Notes: a model not told the origin generated them from the letters alone. Numbered from the stretch's first letter, positions 1-9,400 are shown. The stretch is 64,000 nucleotides of DNA from Desulfopila sp. IMCC35006 (GCF_005116645.1 NZ_SWCM01000020.1:1-64000); one strand, 5' to 3'. Made by a program: numbers and translations.

Positions 1-249
1 TGTTTTTCTTTACTCTTTTTTGTTTTTGTTTCCCGCTGCAATGCGGTGCTGACCGTTCAGGTCGATGCCGCATTCCGTGTTCCTCAAAGACCGCGGCAAA
101 CTACTTGATTGCCTGGGTGCCGTCAAGAAGAAAATGGTCATTCTTGACGACATTTGCAAGATTTTAAGAAGAATTAATTCTGATTTGCTTGTTAGCTCAC
201 TGATGTTCTGTTGTAAATACGTTCCATGTTGGCGAAGCAATAATACTGA
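1..249. other. No supported gene (left edge)
   Basis: AT-rich sequence at the left edge. Short open frames exist on both strands, but none has a convincing ribosome-binding site, conserved-looking residues or family resemblance. It may be the trailer of the minus-strand gene at 250-537. Confidence 0.4.
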
Positions 250-537
250 TTAATCTTCACTTGTCCATTTCGAAAGGGTGTCGATGATTTTTTTTGCCTG
301 CTCAGTGCTGGAAATATTGAACTTTGATTTGGTAATGTATTCACCCTGTCTTTTCTGATAACGGCGGATGGTATACATGTCCTTGCCGAATTCACCTGTT
401 TTCCGGTCCAGGTTCTGGAAACGATACAATATGGTGGTCCAGGCACCTTTGGAAAGGATCTCCTTGCCGGTTTCTTTGACGACCTGCACTCCGTCTTCTT
501 CGTAATTAATTGTTAGATCTTCTACAGTTGCACTCAT
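250..537 (-). CDS. Small conserved protein of unknown function (95 aa)
   Basis: A 95-residue soluble protein with no signal peptide or membrane segment. The composition is that of a real protein: an acidic beta-rich start (VEDLTINYEEDGVQVVKE), then a segment rich in aromatic and basic residues (ILYRFQNLD, YTIRRYQKR) and a C-terminal helix (AQAKKII-like). I recall similar short proteins in sulfate-reducing deltaproteobacteria, but I know no function. There are no cysteines or obvious catalytic residues. It lies downstream of clpB on the same strand, about 160 bp away across an inverted repeat, so co-transcription is uncertain. The ribosome-binding site is weak. Confidence 0.65.
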   Translation of the reverse strand: MSATVEDLTINYEEDGVQVVKETGKEILSKGAWTTILYRFQNLDRKTGEFGKDMYTIRRYQKRQGEYITKSKFNISSTEQAKKIIDTLSKWTSED

Positions 538-574
538 TTATTCTATCCAGTTGAGGGGAAAGTGTTGCTTATGG

Positions 575-618
575 CCTGCCCAGCCGAGGTCGGTTTAAGT
601 TGGCATCAGCTGGGCAGG
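575..618 (-). terminator. Inverted repeat between clpB and the 95-aa gene
   Basis: Perfect 10-bp arms CCTGCCCAGC (575-584) and GCTGGGCAGG (609-618) separated by 24 nt. It lies 78 bp downstream of the clpB stop codon. No T-run follows on either strand, so it is a weak or factor-dependent terminator, or an mRNA 3' stabiliser. Confidence 0.45.
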
Positions 619-695
619 GGGCGAATATTCACGTCAGTATGTAATGCAAGTCAACAGGTGTGTAAAGCGAAAGGTGCCGCCTTGTCGCTGTCTTG

Positions 696-3302
696 TCATG
701 AAGATTTGTTCTGACGCAAAAATTGTAATCCTCTGGAAGAACCTTCAACCACAATATGGTCTTTGTCGGTAAATTCACCTTCCAGAAGCTTGAGAGCTAA
801 GGTGTCTTCCAGGTACCTCTGGATTGCCCGTTTCAGCGGTCGTGCGCCAAATGCCGGGTCATAGCCATTTTCAACGAGAAACAACTTGGCGCTCTCTCGT
901 ACATGGAGCGAAATATCTTTGGTTTTAAGACGAGCAACCAATCTCTTGAGCTGGATGTCGACGATGGCCATCATATCTTCACGTTTTAAACGGTCAAAAA
1001 TAACTGTTTCATCAATACGATTGAGAAACTCGGGTTTAAACTGTTGGTGCAGGAGTTCATCGATCTGGTTCTGAATAGTACTTTTGGCAATGCCGTCTTC
1101 CTCCATTTTCATAATCAAATTACTGCCGAGGTTCGATGTCATAATCAGCAGGGTATTTTTAAAATCAACCGTCCTCCCTTTTCCATCGGTCATTCTTCCA
1201 TCGTCCAGAACCTGCAGCAATACGTTGAAGACATCCGAGTGTGCTTTCTCGATCTCATCGAGCAGGATGACCGAGTAGGGCCGTCTGCGTACCGATTCCG
1301 TCAGGTATCCGCCTTCTTCATAGCCGACATAGCCTGGAGGCGCACCGATCAGTCGGGCTACGGAATGCTTCTCCATGAATTCCGACATATCGATTCTAAT
1401 CATCGCCTGCTCGTCATCGAACAGAAAATCTGCGAGAGATCTGGCCAGTTCCGTTTTGCCAACTCCGGTTGGACCAAGAAAGATAAACGACCCCAACGGT
1501 CGATCCGGGTCCTGCAGCCCGGCCCGCGCCCGTCGAACAGCATTGGCAACCGCATGGATGGCCTGCTCCTGGCCGATAACTCTTTTGCCCAGCATCTCTT
1601 CCGCATGAACCAGTTTGTCTTTCTCGCCTTCAAGTAATTTTGCGGTCGGTATTCCCGTCCATTTGGCCACAACCGACGCGATATCCTCTGCATCAACCTC
1701 TTCCTTCAGCATCATCTGATTCTTCTGAATCTCCTGGAGCTTGAGGTTCGCTGCCGTCAGGTCGCGTTCAAGCTGGACCTTCTGGCCGTATCTGATTTCT
1801 GCGACACGGCTCAAGTCGCCCACCCTTTCGGCTTTTTTCTCCTCGATATGCACCTGGTCGATGCTTTCCTTGATTTTGCGGATATTTTGAATGGTGTCAC
1901 GTTCCAGCAACCACTGGGCTTTCATGGAGTGGAGGTTCTCGTCCAGGTCGGCAAGTTTGGTTTTGATCTCGTCGAGTCGGATTTTCGAGGCACTGTCTTT
2001 TTCTTTTTTCAGCGCCTCCTGCTCAATCACAAGTTTGATTTTGTTCCGTTCCAGTTCGTCGATTTCAGCAGGCATTGAATCTATTTCAATGCGCAGTTGC
2101 GATGCCGCTTCGTCAATGAGGTCGATGGCCTTGTCCGGCAGAAACCGATCGGTGATATAACGACTGGACAGGACAACCGCCGCAACCGTCGCAGAATCTT
2201 GAATTCGCACCCCATGGTGGATTTCGTATTTTTCTTTAATGCCTCGCAGAATGGCGATAGTGTCTTCTTCGGATGGTTCCTGGACCAGTACCGGTTGGAA
2301 GCGTCTTTCCAGAGCGCTGTCTTTCTCGATATATTTTCGATATTCATCAAGGGTTGTTGCCCCGACACAGTGCAATTCCCCCCGAGCGAGGGCTGGCTTG
2401 AGCATGTTTGATGCATCCATCGAACCTTCCGCCGCACCGGCGCCGACAAGGGTGTGAATTTCGTCTATAAACAGAACAATTTCACCCGCTTTTTCTTCTA
2501 CTTCTTTGAGAACCGCCTTCAGCCGGTCCTCGAACTCACCCCGGTATTTGGCACCGGCGATAAGAGATGCCAGGTCGAGGGTTATGACCTGCTTGTTTTT
2601 CAGCGTTGCCGGAACATCACCATTGACAATGCGCTGGGCCAGTCCTTCGACAATGGCCGTTTTGCCGACACCGGGTTCACCGATCAGCAGCGGATTGTTT
2701 TTGGTTCGTCTGGAAAGCACCTGGATGATACGGCGGATTTCCTCGTCACGGCCGATTACCGGATCGATTTTACCAAGTTTGGCGAGCTGCGTTAGATTGC
2801 GGCCGTACTTTTCAAGAGCCTGATATTTTTCTTCCGGATACTGGTCGGTGACCCGGTGACTCCCCCGTATAACTGACAGCGCCTGGAGAAAACTCGACTC
2901 GATGATCCCCCTTTTCTTCAACGCTTTGCTGACATCGCTAGTGGAATTTTTAAGAATTGCCAGAAAAAGATGTTCCTGGCTGACGTACTCGTCCTGCATC
3001 TGCTTGGCGATACCAAATGCGCTGTCGAGGACCTGCTGGAGCTCTTTTGAGGCGTAGCTTTGGCCTGCTCCTTGTCCGGATACTTTTGGTAGTTTTTCCA
3101 GGACCTGGTTTATGTCCATGAGAACCATAGACGGATCGGCACCCGATTTCTGGAGGACCGGGACAACAATGCCTTCCGGCTGTGTTATGATCGCTTTTGC
3201 CAGATGGGCGGTATGGATCTCCTGATGGTTGCTGTCCTGGGCAAGCTGCTGGGCAGTTTTGATGGCTTCCTGAGATTTCAGGGTGAATTTATCGAATTGC
3301 AT
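696..3302 (-). CDS. clpB: ATP-dependent chaperone ClpB (HSP104 class)
   Basis: Cytosolic hexameric disaggregase that works with DnaK to extract polypeptides from heat-induced aggregates. At 868 residues it is full length. Domains in order are a Clp_N double repeat (about 1-145), NBD1 with Walker A GEPGVGKT near 206-213 and Walker [10 protein letters not shown], a coiled-coil middle domain (about 410-530, rich in K, E and L), and NBD2 with Walker A GPTGVGKT near 610 and the pore loop GYVGYEEGG. The C-terminal domain has the usual FLNRIDE sensor region. The intact middle domain separates it from ClpA and ClpC. A near-consensus sigma70-type promoter overlapped by a palindrome lies just upstream (3380-3421); no CIRCE element is seen. 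Confidence 0.98.
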   Translation of the reverse strand: MQFDKFTLKSQEAIKTAQQLAQDSNHQEIHTAHLAKAIITQPEGIVVPVLQKSGADPSMVLMDINQVLEKLPKVSGQGAGQSYASKELQQVLDSAFGIAKQMQDEYVSQEHLFLAILKNSTSDVSKALKKRGIIESSFLQALSVIRGSHRVTDQYPEEKYQALEKYGRNLTQLAKLGKIDPVIGRDEEIRRIIQVLSRRTKNNPLLIGEPGVGKTAIVEGLAQRIVNGDVPATLKNKQVITLDLASLIAGAKYRGEFEDRLKAVLKEVEEKAGEIVLFIDEIHTLVGAGAAEGSMDASNMLKPALARGELHCVGATTLDEYRKYIEKDSALERRFQPVLVQEPSEEDTIAILRGIKEKYEIHHGVRIQDSATVAAVVLSSRYITDRFLPDKAIDLIDEAASQLRIEIDSMPAEIDELERNKIKLVIEQEALKKEKDSASKIRLDEIKTKLADLDENLHSMKAQWLLERDTIQNIRKIKESIDQVHIEEKKAERVGDLSRVAEIRYGQKVQLERDLTAANLKLQEIQKNQMMLKEEVDAEDIASVVAKWTGIPTAKLLEGEKDKLVHAEEMLGKRVIGQEQAIHAVANAVRRARAGLQDPDRPLGSFIFLGPTGVGKTELARSLADFLFDDEQAMIRIDMSEFMEKHSVARLIGAPPGYVGYEEGGYLTESVRRRPYSVILLDEIEKAHSDVFNVLLQVLDDGRMTDGKGRTVDFKNTLLIMTSNLGSNLIMKMEEDGIAKSTIQNQIDELLHQQFKPEFLNRIDETVIFDRLKREDMMAIVDIQLKRLVARLKTKDISLHVRESAKLFLVENGYDPAFGARPLKRAIQRYLEDTLALKLLEGEFTDKDHIVVEGSSRGLQFLRQNKSS

Positions 3303-3379
3303 GTATCGCTCCTTTTGCTAATTACTCCATTATACTCGACTGATGCAGGAGATCTGCATAACATATCAATTGCGCACAG

Positions 3380-3421
3380 AATATAAGAATAGCAAATTAC
3401 AGTGTCAAGTTTTTGACACTG
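3380..3421 (-). promoter_or_regulatory. clpB promoter with overlapping palindromic operator candidate
   Basis: On the minus strand there is a -35 TTGACA (3403-3408), a 17-bp spacer and a -10 TATATT (3380-3385), about 75 bp before the clpB start. The -35 box is embedded in a 9-bp palindrome, CAGTGTCAA (3400-3408) and TTGACACTG (3413-3421) with a 4-bp gap. A regulator bound there would occlude RNA polymerase. The motif is not CIRCE (TTAGCACTC-N9-GAGTGCTAA). Confidence 0.65.
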
Positions 3422-3431
3422 CCGTGAGAGC

Positions 3432-3463
3432 AAAAAAAAAGCGAGCCCCGTAAGGGACTCGCC
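3432..3463 (-). terminator. Intrinsic terminator of the HesB-like selenoprotein gene
   Basis: On the minus strand the stem GCGAGTCCC/GGGGCTCGC with loop TTAC is followed by nine T residues. It starts about 40 nt after the stop codon at 3504 and separates this gene from the clpB promoter. Confidence 0.85.
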
Positions 3464-3503
3464 TGTTGTTTTTTGCTTCAGGTCGATTACAGAAGCAGGC
3501 GCA

Positions 3504-3845
3504 TCAACCGCAGGATCCGGAGCCACAGGATCCAGAACTGCATCCACCACCCGAACTTATCGGATTTACGGAAGTAATTCCAAAACCAGAACGGGGCCCC
3601 GCGTCCACATAATCAACTGTTATTCCACCACAAGTTACCATGAGACTGTCTTCTACCAGAAACTTGAGGGTATCGTTCTCAAATACTTTGTCGCTATCTT
3701 TTGGCTCATCCAGAGCCAATCCCAAAGAGGGGCCTGCTCAGCCGCCCTGCATCAGCGCAACGCGCAATGCAGATTCGATATTGTTTGCCTGCATGTATTC
3801 TTTTAATTTTGTAACAGCCAGATCTGTTACATTTAGGTCAGACAT
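3504..3845 (-). CDS. HesB/IscA-like selenoprotein with in-frame UGA (Sec36)
   Basis: The frame opens at ATG 3845-3843 after a good ribosome-binding site (GGAGG, 6 nt spacing) and runs through a TGA at 3740-3738 to a TGA at 3506-3504, giving 113 residues. Upstream of the internal TGA it encodes MSDLNVTDLAVTKLKEYM...ALRVALMQGG, and downstream AGPSLGLALDEP. Together these give the HesB/IscA fold order with GGU-AGPSLG in place of the usual cysteine motif. HesB-like selenoproteins are known from deltaproteobacteria. The C-terminus is glycine/cysteine rich (GGGCSSGSCGSGSCG), resembling the metal- or cluster-binding C-terminus of A-type carriers. A hairpin 18 nt after the UGA fits a bacterial SECIS. 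A gene caller that ignores recoding would report only a truncated 73-residue TTG-start frame. The role in Fe-S or redox chemistry is inferred. Confidence 0.88.
3701..3719 (-). promoter_or_regulatory. Candidate bacterial SECIS hairpin
   Basis: Read on the minus strand, a perfect 7-bp stem TTGGCTC/GAGCCAA closes a 5-nt loop TGGAT. It begins 18 nt after the in-frame UGA and lies inside the reading frame, where SelB-recognised bacterial SECIS elements are found. The exposed G and U residues in the loop are compatible with SelB binding. Confidence 0.6.
3810..3831. promoter_or_regulatory. Inverted repeat in the 5' end of the selenoprotein gene
   Basis: TGTAACA (3810-3816) and TGTTACA (3825-3831) form a perfect 7-bp dyad with an 8-bp gap, within codons 5-12 of the gene. 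It could be an operator or an RNA hairpin near the start codon, or simply coding sequence. Confidence 0.3.
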
Positions 3846-4274
3846 GAAATTCCTCCGTGAAAAATGTTTCTTACATACCTTCTCTTATAAGCGTACTGCT
3901 TGTGAGAGAAGCCATACCGATATACAAACACCTTAAGGTGAGATGAAAAATAGTCAATCATCTATCCCGCGTAAAATAATGGTTGTGCCGCAGGGCGCAA
4001 GTTTTTTCGTAAATGTTGCTTGAAGGTCGATGTTATTTTTATAAAGGAGTTTCGGAAAATCGGGTCGAATGTGGCTGAAATAAGACGGTATTAGCATGAT
4101 ATTTCCGGAGAAATCATGTCCTGCTCTATATAATCATGGATTATAAATTGTTTTTTGGTTTATAGTTCTTCCGAAGCATAAATATCTGAGCAGTTATCGA
4201 CAATCCACTCTTCTTGATTATCTTCCCAGAGGAATGCAGGTTGCGATCAAAAATTTTGCAAAGGAATTACTGTT
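3846..4274. other. Intergenic region between the selenoprotein gene and pfkA
   Basis: 429 bp between divergent genes. No open frame with coding character was seen. It must hold promoters for both flanking genes, but no clear -35/-10 pair stands out. A terminator-like hairpin on the + strand at 3983-4007 has no obvious upstream gene. Confidence 0.5.
3983..4007 (+). terminator. Orphan intrinsic terminator
   Basis: TTGTGCC (3983-3989), loop GCAG and GGCGCAA (3994-4000) form a 7-bp stem with one G-T pair, followed by G and six T residues. The gene to its left is on the opposite strand, so any transcript it ends would be a small RNA from about 3850-4007, an antisense RNA, or a pfkA leader that is attenuated here. 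Confidence 0.5.
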
Positions 4275-5384
4275 ATGAAGAAAATAGTCATTTCGACAGG
4301 AGGCGGTGATGCGCCCGGTCTGAATGCCGTTATATATGCCGTTGTTCACTCTTGTTATCGCAAGGGTTGGGAAGTGTATGGCAGCAGGAATGGCTACGGC
4401 GGATTTCTGGATATCGAAGATATGGTGCGTCTTTTTCCCAGAGATGTGGAGGGGATTTACTCAACCGGAGGCACTATTCTGGGGTCCACCAATAAAGGCA
4501 ACCCGTTCTCAAAGCCGGTGAAAAATCTGGCTGGAGAAATACAAGTTATCGATATTTCCGATAAAATCCTTCGCAATTTTAACAGAATGGGCTTTGATTG
4601 CCATATTGCCATTGGTGGCGATGGGAGCCTGGCTATCGCCCATCGCTTTGCTGAAATGGGCATGCCGGTAATAGGGGTGCCTAAGACCATTGACAATGAC
4701 CTGGAAAAAACCAACAGAACTTTTGGTTTTGATACGGCGGTATCTACGGCAACCGAGGCTTTGGATAAGCTGCATTCAACCGCAAAATCCCACAATAGAG
4801 TCATGGTTGTTGAGGTCATGGGACGGGATTCCGGCTGGATAGCCCTGTATTCAGGGATATCAGGGGGGGCCGATGTAATCTTGATACCGGAAATTCCTTT
4901 TGATATTGAAGAGGTATGTGAAAAAATATCCGATAATGAATTGCATGATAAGCTGTATTCCATTGTTGTTGCCGCTGAAGGAGCGATAACAATTGATGGT
5001 CAGAAGTTCAATAAGGGCAAAGGGGAACTGGGCAGAGAAGAGGTCATTTTAGGCGGGGTGGGGGAATGGGTCGCAGCGGAAATCAGAAAGCGAACCGAAA
5101 AAGATACCCGCTCTCTGGTTCTTGGCCACTTGCAGCGCGGCGGTTCGCCAACGACATTCGACAGATTGCTCGCCTTAAGGTTTGGTGCAGCGGCAGTTCG
5201 TTTCGTGGAGGGAAAAATATTTGATCACATGGTCGCCTTGAACGATTCACAGATGGTTGCGGTACCCATTGCTGAAGCGATTAAAATGCGAAAAAAAGTC
5301 GATCTCAGCAGCGACAAGGTTTTGACTGCACGTGATATCGGGATCTGTTTTGGTGATACTGATACCCGCGGACAGGTAGAATAA
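4275..5384 (+). CDS. pfkA: 6-phosphofructokinase (ATP-type active site, group III-like)
   Basis: Cytosolic glycolytic enzyme phosphorylating fructose 6-phosphate. The 369-residue protein opens with STGGGDAPGLN (phosphate-binding loop), then GGDGS near residue 115, PKTIDND near 135, the substrate motif MGRDSGWIA and LGHLQRGG. The glycine in GGDGS argues for ATP as phosphoryl donor (PPi enzymes have GGDDT). The lysine in PKTIDND, in place of E. coli PGTIDND, is shared with PPi and mixed-group III enzymes. Length is longer than the 320-residue bacterial allosteric type, also fitting group III. Donor preference is inferred. The start has a good ribosome-binding site (AAAGGAAT). The DNA glycosylase gene follows after 17 bp. 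Confidence 0.92.
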   Translation: MKKIVISTGGGDAPGLNAVIYAVVHSCYRKGWEVYGSRNGYGGFLDIEDMVRLFPRDVEGIYSTGGTILGSTNKGNPFSKPVKNLAGEIQVIDISDKILRNFNRMGFDCHIAIGGDGSLAIAHRFAEMGMPVIGVPKTIDNDLEKTNRTFGFDTAVSTATEALDKLHSTAKSHNRVMVVEVMGRDSGWIALYSGISGGADVILIPEIPFDIEEVCEKISDNELHDKLYSIVVAAEGAITIDGQKFNKGKGELGREEVILGGVGEWVAAEIRKRTEKDTRSLVLGHLQRGGSPTTFDRLLALRFGAAAVRFVEGKIFDHMVALNDSQMVAVPIAEAIKMRKKVDLSSDKVLTARDIGICFGDTDTRGQVE

Positions 5385-5401
5385 CTCACAGGAACTCCCG
5401 C

Positions 5402-6061
5402 TTGAAGACGAAAAGCTGTACCAATAATTACACAAAAGCGTATCGGCTATTGTATGAATATTTCGGTCCGCAGGGGTGGTGGCCGGGAGATTCTCCCTTC
5501 GAAATAATGGTTGGTGCTATTTTGACCCAGAACACCAACTGGTCAAATGTGCGAAAAGCCATCGACAATCTTAAATTTGAAGGCTTGCTCAGCTACCAGT
5601 CTCTTTCTCTTCTGACAGCCGAGGAGATAGCGCAATATATTCGCCCGGCAGGGTACTATAACCTCAAGGCACAACGTCTGAAAAATCTCCTCAATATGGT
5701 CGCGGGCATTTATGCTGGCGATCTGGCCGCATTTCTCGATGATGAGCTGGGCAACGCCCGGGAAAATCTGCTCGCCGTAAAAGGGATAGGACCGGAGACG
5801 GCGGACTCCATTCTCCTGTATGCGTGCGGACATCCTGTTTTTGTCGTCGATATGTATACGCACAGAGTCTTCAGTCGCCATAACATGGTGGAAGAGGAGA
5901 CGGATTACCTGTCCATCCAGGATGTCTTTCTCGATAACCTGCCTCAGGATAAACAGCTCTTTAATGAATTTCACGCGCTGATCGTCCGTGTTGCCGGCAC
6001 CTTTTGTAAAAAGACCAAACCCCTGTGCGCGGAGTGCCCGCTTAACGGATTGAATCTATGA
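5402..6061 (+). CDS. Endonuclease III-related HhH-GPD DNA glycosylase (MagIII-like)
   Basis: Predicted base-excision-repair glycosylase of 219 residues starting at TTG. It closely follows the pattern of Helicobacter MagIII (3-methyladenine glycosylase): WWPGDSPFE, the helix GAILTQNT, RPAGYYNLKAQRL, and the helix-hairpin-helix VKGIGPETADSIL followed by VVDMYTHR with the catalytic aspartate. The lysine that gives E. coli Nth its lyase activity is replaced by glutamate in GIGPETA, so a monofunctional glycosylase is expected. Only three cysteines of the usual C-X6-C-X2-C-X5-C cluster motif remain near residues 202-212, so the [4Fe-4S] cluster is doubtful. Its 3' end overlaps the convergent flagellar-rod-like gene by 6 bp. 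It probably forms an operon with pfkA. Confidence 0.85.
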   Translation: MKTKSCTNNYTKAYRLLYEYFGPQGWWPGDSPFEIMVGAILTQNTNWSNVRKAIDNLKFEGLLSYQSLSLLTAEEIAQYIRPAGYYNLKAQRLKNLLNMVAGIYAGDLAAFLDDELGNARENLLAVKGIGPETADSILLYACGHPVFVVDMYTHRVFSRHNMVEEETDYLSIQDVFLDNLPQDKQLFNEFHALIVRVAGTFCKKTKPLCAECPLNGLNL

Positions 6062-6409
6062 TTTTAAATGTAATAGGGTTCCCGTCATTTCATTGGCTGT
6101 TTCGATCGTTTTCAGGTTGGCTTTATACATGGTGCTGTTCAGGCTCATGTCGACGATTTCTGTTGCCAGGTCAACATTGGAGAGTTCCACTTGTTCCATC
6201 TCTGTGCCTGTTTGCTGCAGGATGCTGGTTCCCGGAGTGGCACTCTTCTGAGTCACGGTCTTAACGCCTGACGGGACAACGGCCGCATTGGTGATCTGGG
6301 TTTTCTTGAAGCCGTCGGTATTGGCATTGGCTATATTATTGCCATTGGCCTGCAGTTTGGTGCCAAATGCCTGTAGCCCGGTAAGGGCAGTTTGCGACGC
6401 TGTTATCAT
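6056..6409 (-). CDS. Solitary flagellar basal-body rod-like protein
   Basis: The 117-residue protein has the N-terminal rod motif (ALTGLQAFGTKLQANGNNIANANTDGFKKT; the NNIANANTDGFK part is the flagellar rod/hook signature) and the matching C-terminal heptad segment (VELSNVDLATEIVDMSLNSTMYKANLKTIETANEM). These helices normally pair in the rod proteins FlgB, FlgC, FlgF and FlgG. The middle is short, like FlgC. No other flagellar gene lies in the window, so it may be an accessory rod or hook-like protein and not the main FlgC. A strong ribosome-binding site (AGGAGGATC) precedes the ATG. It lies 16 bp downstream of the BTAD regulator, in the rnr-trmJ-regulator transcription unit. Confidence 0.85.
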   Translation of the reverse strand: MITASQTALTGLQAFGTKLQANGNNIANANTDGFKKTQITNAAVVPSGVKTVTQKSATPGTSILQQTGTEMEQVELSNVDLATEIVDMSLNSTMYKANLKTIETANEMTGTLLHLKS

Positions 6410-6425
6410 CTGATCCTCCTGTCTG

Positions 6426-9400
6426 TTAAAAATCAGTTGTTGCTATAATGTGATCTATATATGCACTCGCTTCTTCTGGCGTGTACTCTGCTTTCAGAAG
6501 CGCTTTCCGGTAGCGCTCCAAAATCTCTCTTGACTTGAGATGATTGTTATTTCGGCAGTAGAATTTGTAGAGAAGTATGGTAAGTCCTTCCTCAAGATAG
6601 TTGAGCAAGAGAATACGTTCGAGGACGGCGATAGCTTCATCCAGCCTTCCTGCCTCGGCGAGATTTTGGGCCCAGGTCGAGCCTATCTCTGTCATGAGGT
6701 TGGCCAGAATATCATTGAAAGTAAGCACCTGTTCGCTACGGAAGGTATCCTCGGGCATGGCTCCCCGCCACAAAGGAATTGCCGTTTGAAAGGCGTTATG
6801 CGCCTGCCAGAAATAACCTTTTTGACAGTGCGATAAGCCGGCTCTGGCAATTTCCATAAATTGCAGTGCGTCGATGTCACAATGGTTCAGACAGAGGATT
6901 CCTTTCTGCAGATAGAAATAATCTTTTACCGGCCGTGGCAGGTGCGGGGCAATAAGTTTACGCAGTCTGGCCAGCAGGGTGTCAAAACTTTTTCTGGCGT
7001 TTTCGGGGGTGCTGTCGGGCCAGAGCTCCAGCTGAATTTTTTCCTGGGCGATTCGCTGACCTTTGGCGGTTATCAATAACCCCAGCAATTCGCGTTGAAA
7101 AGGGGTGAGATCTTTTGACTGGAACAGCACCTTGCCGGACATGCTCAGTTCAAAGCTGTCCATGAGCTTTATTTTTAACAGAGAAATTATGTCTCCGTTG
7201 TCGGAGAAATTGAGATGCAGACGGGTCTTCGCCAGACCCTGGACGAAGTTTATTTTAATCTTTCTTTTTACTGCCAGGGCGAGCAGGGTCGTCATCATTA
7301 CCGGTTCCCAACTCCAGAAATGGTTGTAGCCGTTCTCCTGCAGAAGAGAAAGGCCGGCTTCCAGATCGTCAAGAGCCGCGTCGGGATTTTCTGCCTCGTA
7401 CCTGCAATAGCTTAAATTGAAATGGGCGCACATCGTCAGGTACGTCGATGAAATTGTCCGGCTGATGGCTAATCCTTTATCAAGACTGCTGCGGGCATGG
7501 GCAAATTTTTTAAGGCGGATATACACTGCACCGGCAAGAATATGGTGAAACGCGGTATAGAAGACGCCTCCGGCTTTTTCCCTTAACTGTCCGGCCTGTA
7601 CAATGTATTTTTCTGCCTCATTGCCGGCTCCGGTTAGAGCGAGACCGAAGGCTTTCCACTGGAGAAGCTGGCTGTGCATATGATTCGTTGACGCGGTAGC
7701 GCTCACGTCCAGACCTTTTTCCAGCAGATCGAGAGCCTTTTGGGCCTGGCCAAGAGAAAATAGATTGCTGCACCCCCAGACATAGAGATACGGAGCAGCG
7801 ATGGTCTGGTCCACCACAATCTGATCGATGGATTTCTGCAGGGCGAGCTGCTGGGCCGCATAATTCTGATGATCGCCGGTCATGGAAAGATAGCAGAGAT
7901 TCATGACCCGCAGGGATAAGCGGTTTGATTCGCCGACCAGGGGGTCATTGAAGAGCGAAAAACAGACTTCCGCCTCATGGAGATACTTCGCCCTGTTGCC
8001 GCTGAAGAGTTCAATGTATCCTTGGACAAACCGGGTTGAGGCGATAAAATTGTGGCTATGGTGTCTCCCTGCAAGGGTTGTCGCAATCTGGATGTAGTGG
8101 CGCGCTTTTTTCATGTCCCCCTTGAAAAAACAGTAGCCGGATGCCAGATTCCGAGCGGCTATAATGATTATCGGGATGGGCAGTGACGCTTTGTTTTTTT
8201 CGAGCAGGGCCTCGGTCCGCTGGAGCAGCTCAGCCCCGTTGTTGTATTCTCCCGATACGACAAAATGGAAATAAATGGTTTGCGATAAAGCAATTAATTC
8301 GCCGATCTCTTCCTTTGCTGCGATAAATTGTTCCCGGGCAGAATCCCAGAATGGTTGTGTCGTCTGGGGGACAAAATCTACCCGAAGCAGTCCGGCGTAT
8401 AGCGTAAGCCATCTGTGTTTGAAAAGAATTGCTGATGGAATGCTTTGCAGCAGGCGAAGAATGGAAAATGTCTTGTTCCTGGCAATCAAGTCCATTCCCT
8501 TTTCCTGAAGAATGTCTTCCATTGCCGCAAAGTTGGCACCGTTTTTATAACAGGTAAGAGCCTTCTCGGTGAGGTTTCGTTTCTGATAGTAACGCGCTTC
8601 CAGGTTGTAAATGTTATTAATTGTTTTTTCGCTGAACAGCGCCTTGGCACGCTGCTGAAGAAACTCCTGAAAAAAATGATGAAAACGGAAAACCTGCTGC
8701 CGGTCGTCGAGGTTATAGATAAAAAAGTTTTCCCTGGTCATATCTGAGAGTATCTGGCCGACAGTATCAATGTCGGAAATCTCCCGTGCCAGGTCGGCAG
8801 GAATTTCCTGGAGAAATGAAAATTTCAGGAAAAAATCATGCAGTTTCTGGGGAATCTGAGCGAAGATTTCATCTTGAAAAAAATCAAGCATATGGCCGGG
8901 TTGTGGTTTGTTGCCGAGGGTATCGGTGGTCGAATCATACCAGAATTTGCTCCTGCCGGATATAGGGTGGCTGGCGAGGATAATTCCCATGATCCAGCCA
9001 TTGGTGATTTTTTGTATTTTGACGGCATCCTGCCTGCTTATTTCCTTGTGCAGAACGCGCGTGTAGAGGGTTTCAATGTCCTCATTGCCAAGAGCCAGGT
9101 CCGCTGTGCTGAGATAGGCTATTTGTGAGCCGTTACGAATTGTTGTCCCTTTTATTTCAAGGGGTTGCCGGCTTATGAAGATGAAGTGCACTCTGGGGGG
9201 CGAGGTGTCAAGAAGGTGTTCGAGGAGTTTGTGGGTCAGTGCCCCGAATTCAATACGGTGCAGGTCGTCGAAAACCAGATAGATATCGTTTTTCAGGTAC
9301 CTGTCGAGATTTTGCAGGAGGATGTTGGCGCAGCGGGTCAGGTCGAATGGTCCGACGCTTCCCTCGTTGAGAATAGTTGTCAGTTGAGGGGAGGTGAATC

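Noticed and set aside
10-240. 76-codon minus-strand frame at the left edge
   Set aside because: Low-complexity K/N-rich end, no ribosome-binding site and no family resemblance.
1044-1637. 197-codon plus-strand frame inside clpB
   Set aside because: Antisense shadow of a conserved gene with no ribosome-binding site or family pattern.
3480-3506. Second UGA readthrough at the end of the selenoprotein gene, giving U-C-A-C-F-C
   Set aside because: The frame continues directly into the terminator and clpB promoter, and the upstream part already gives a complete HesB-like protein. The cysteine run is most likely chance.
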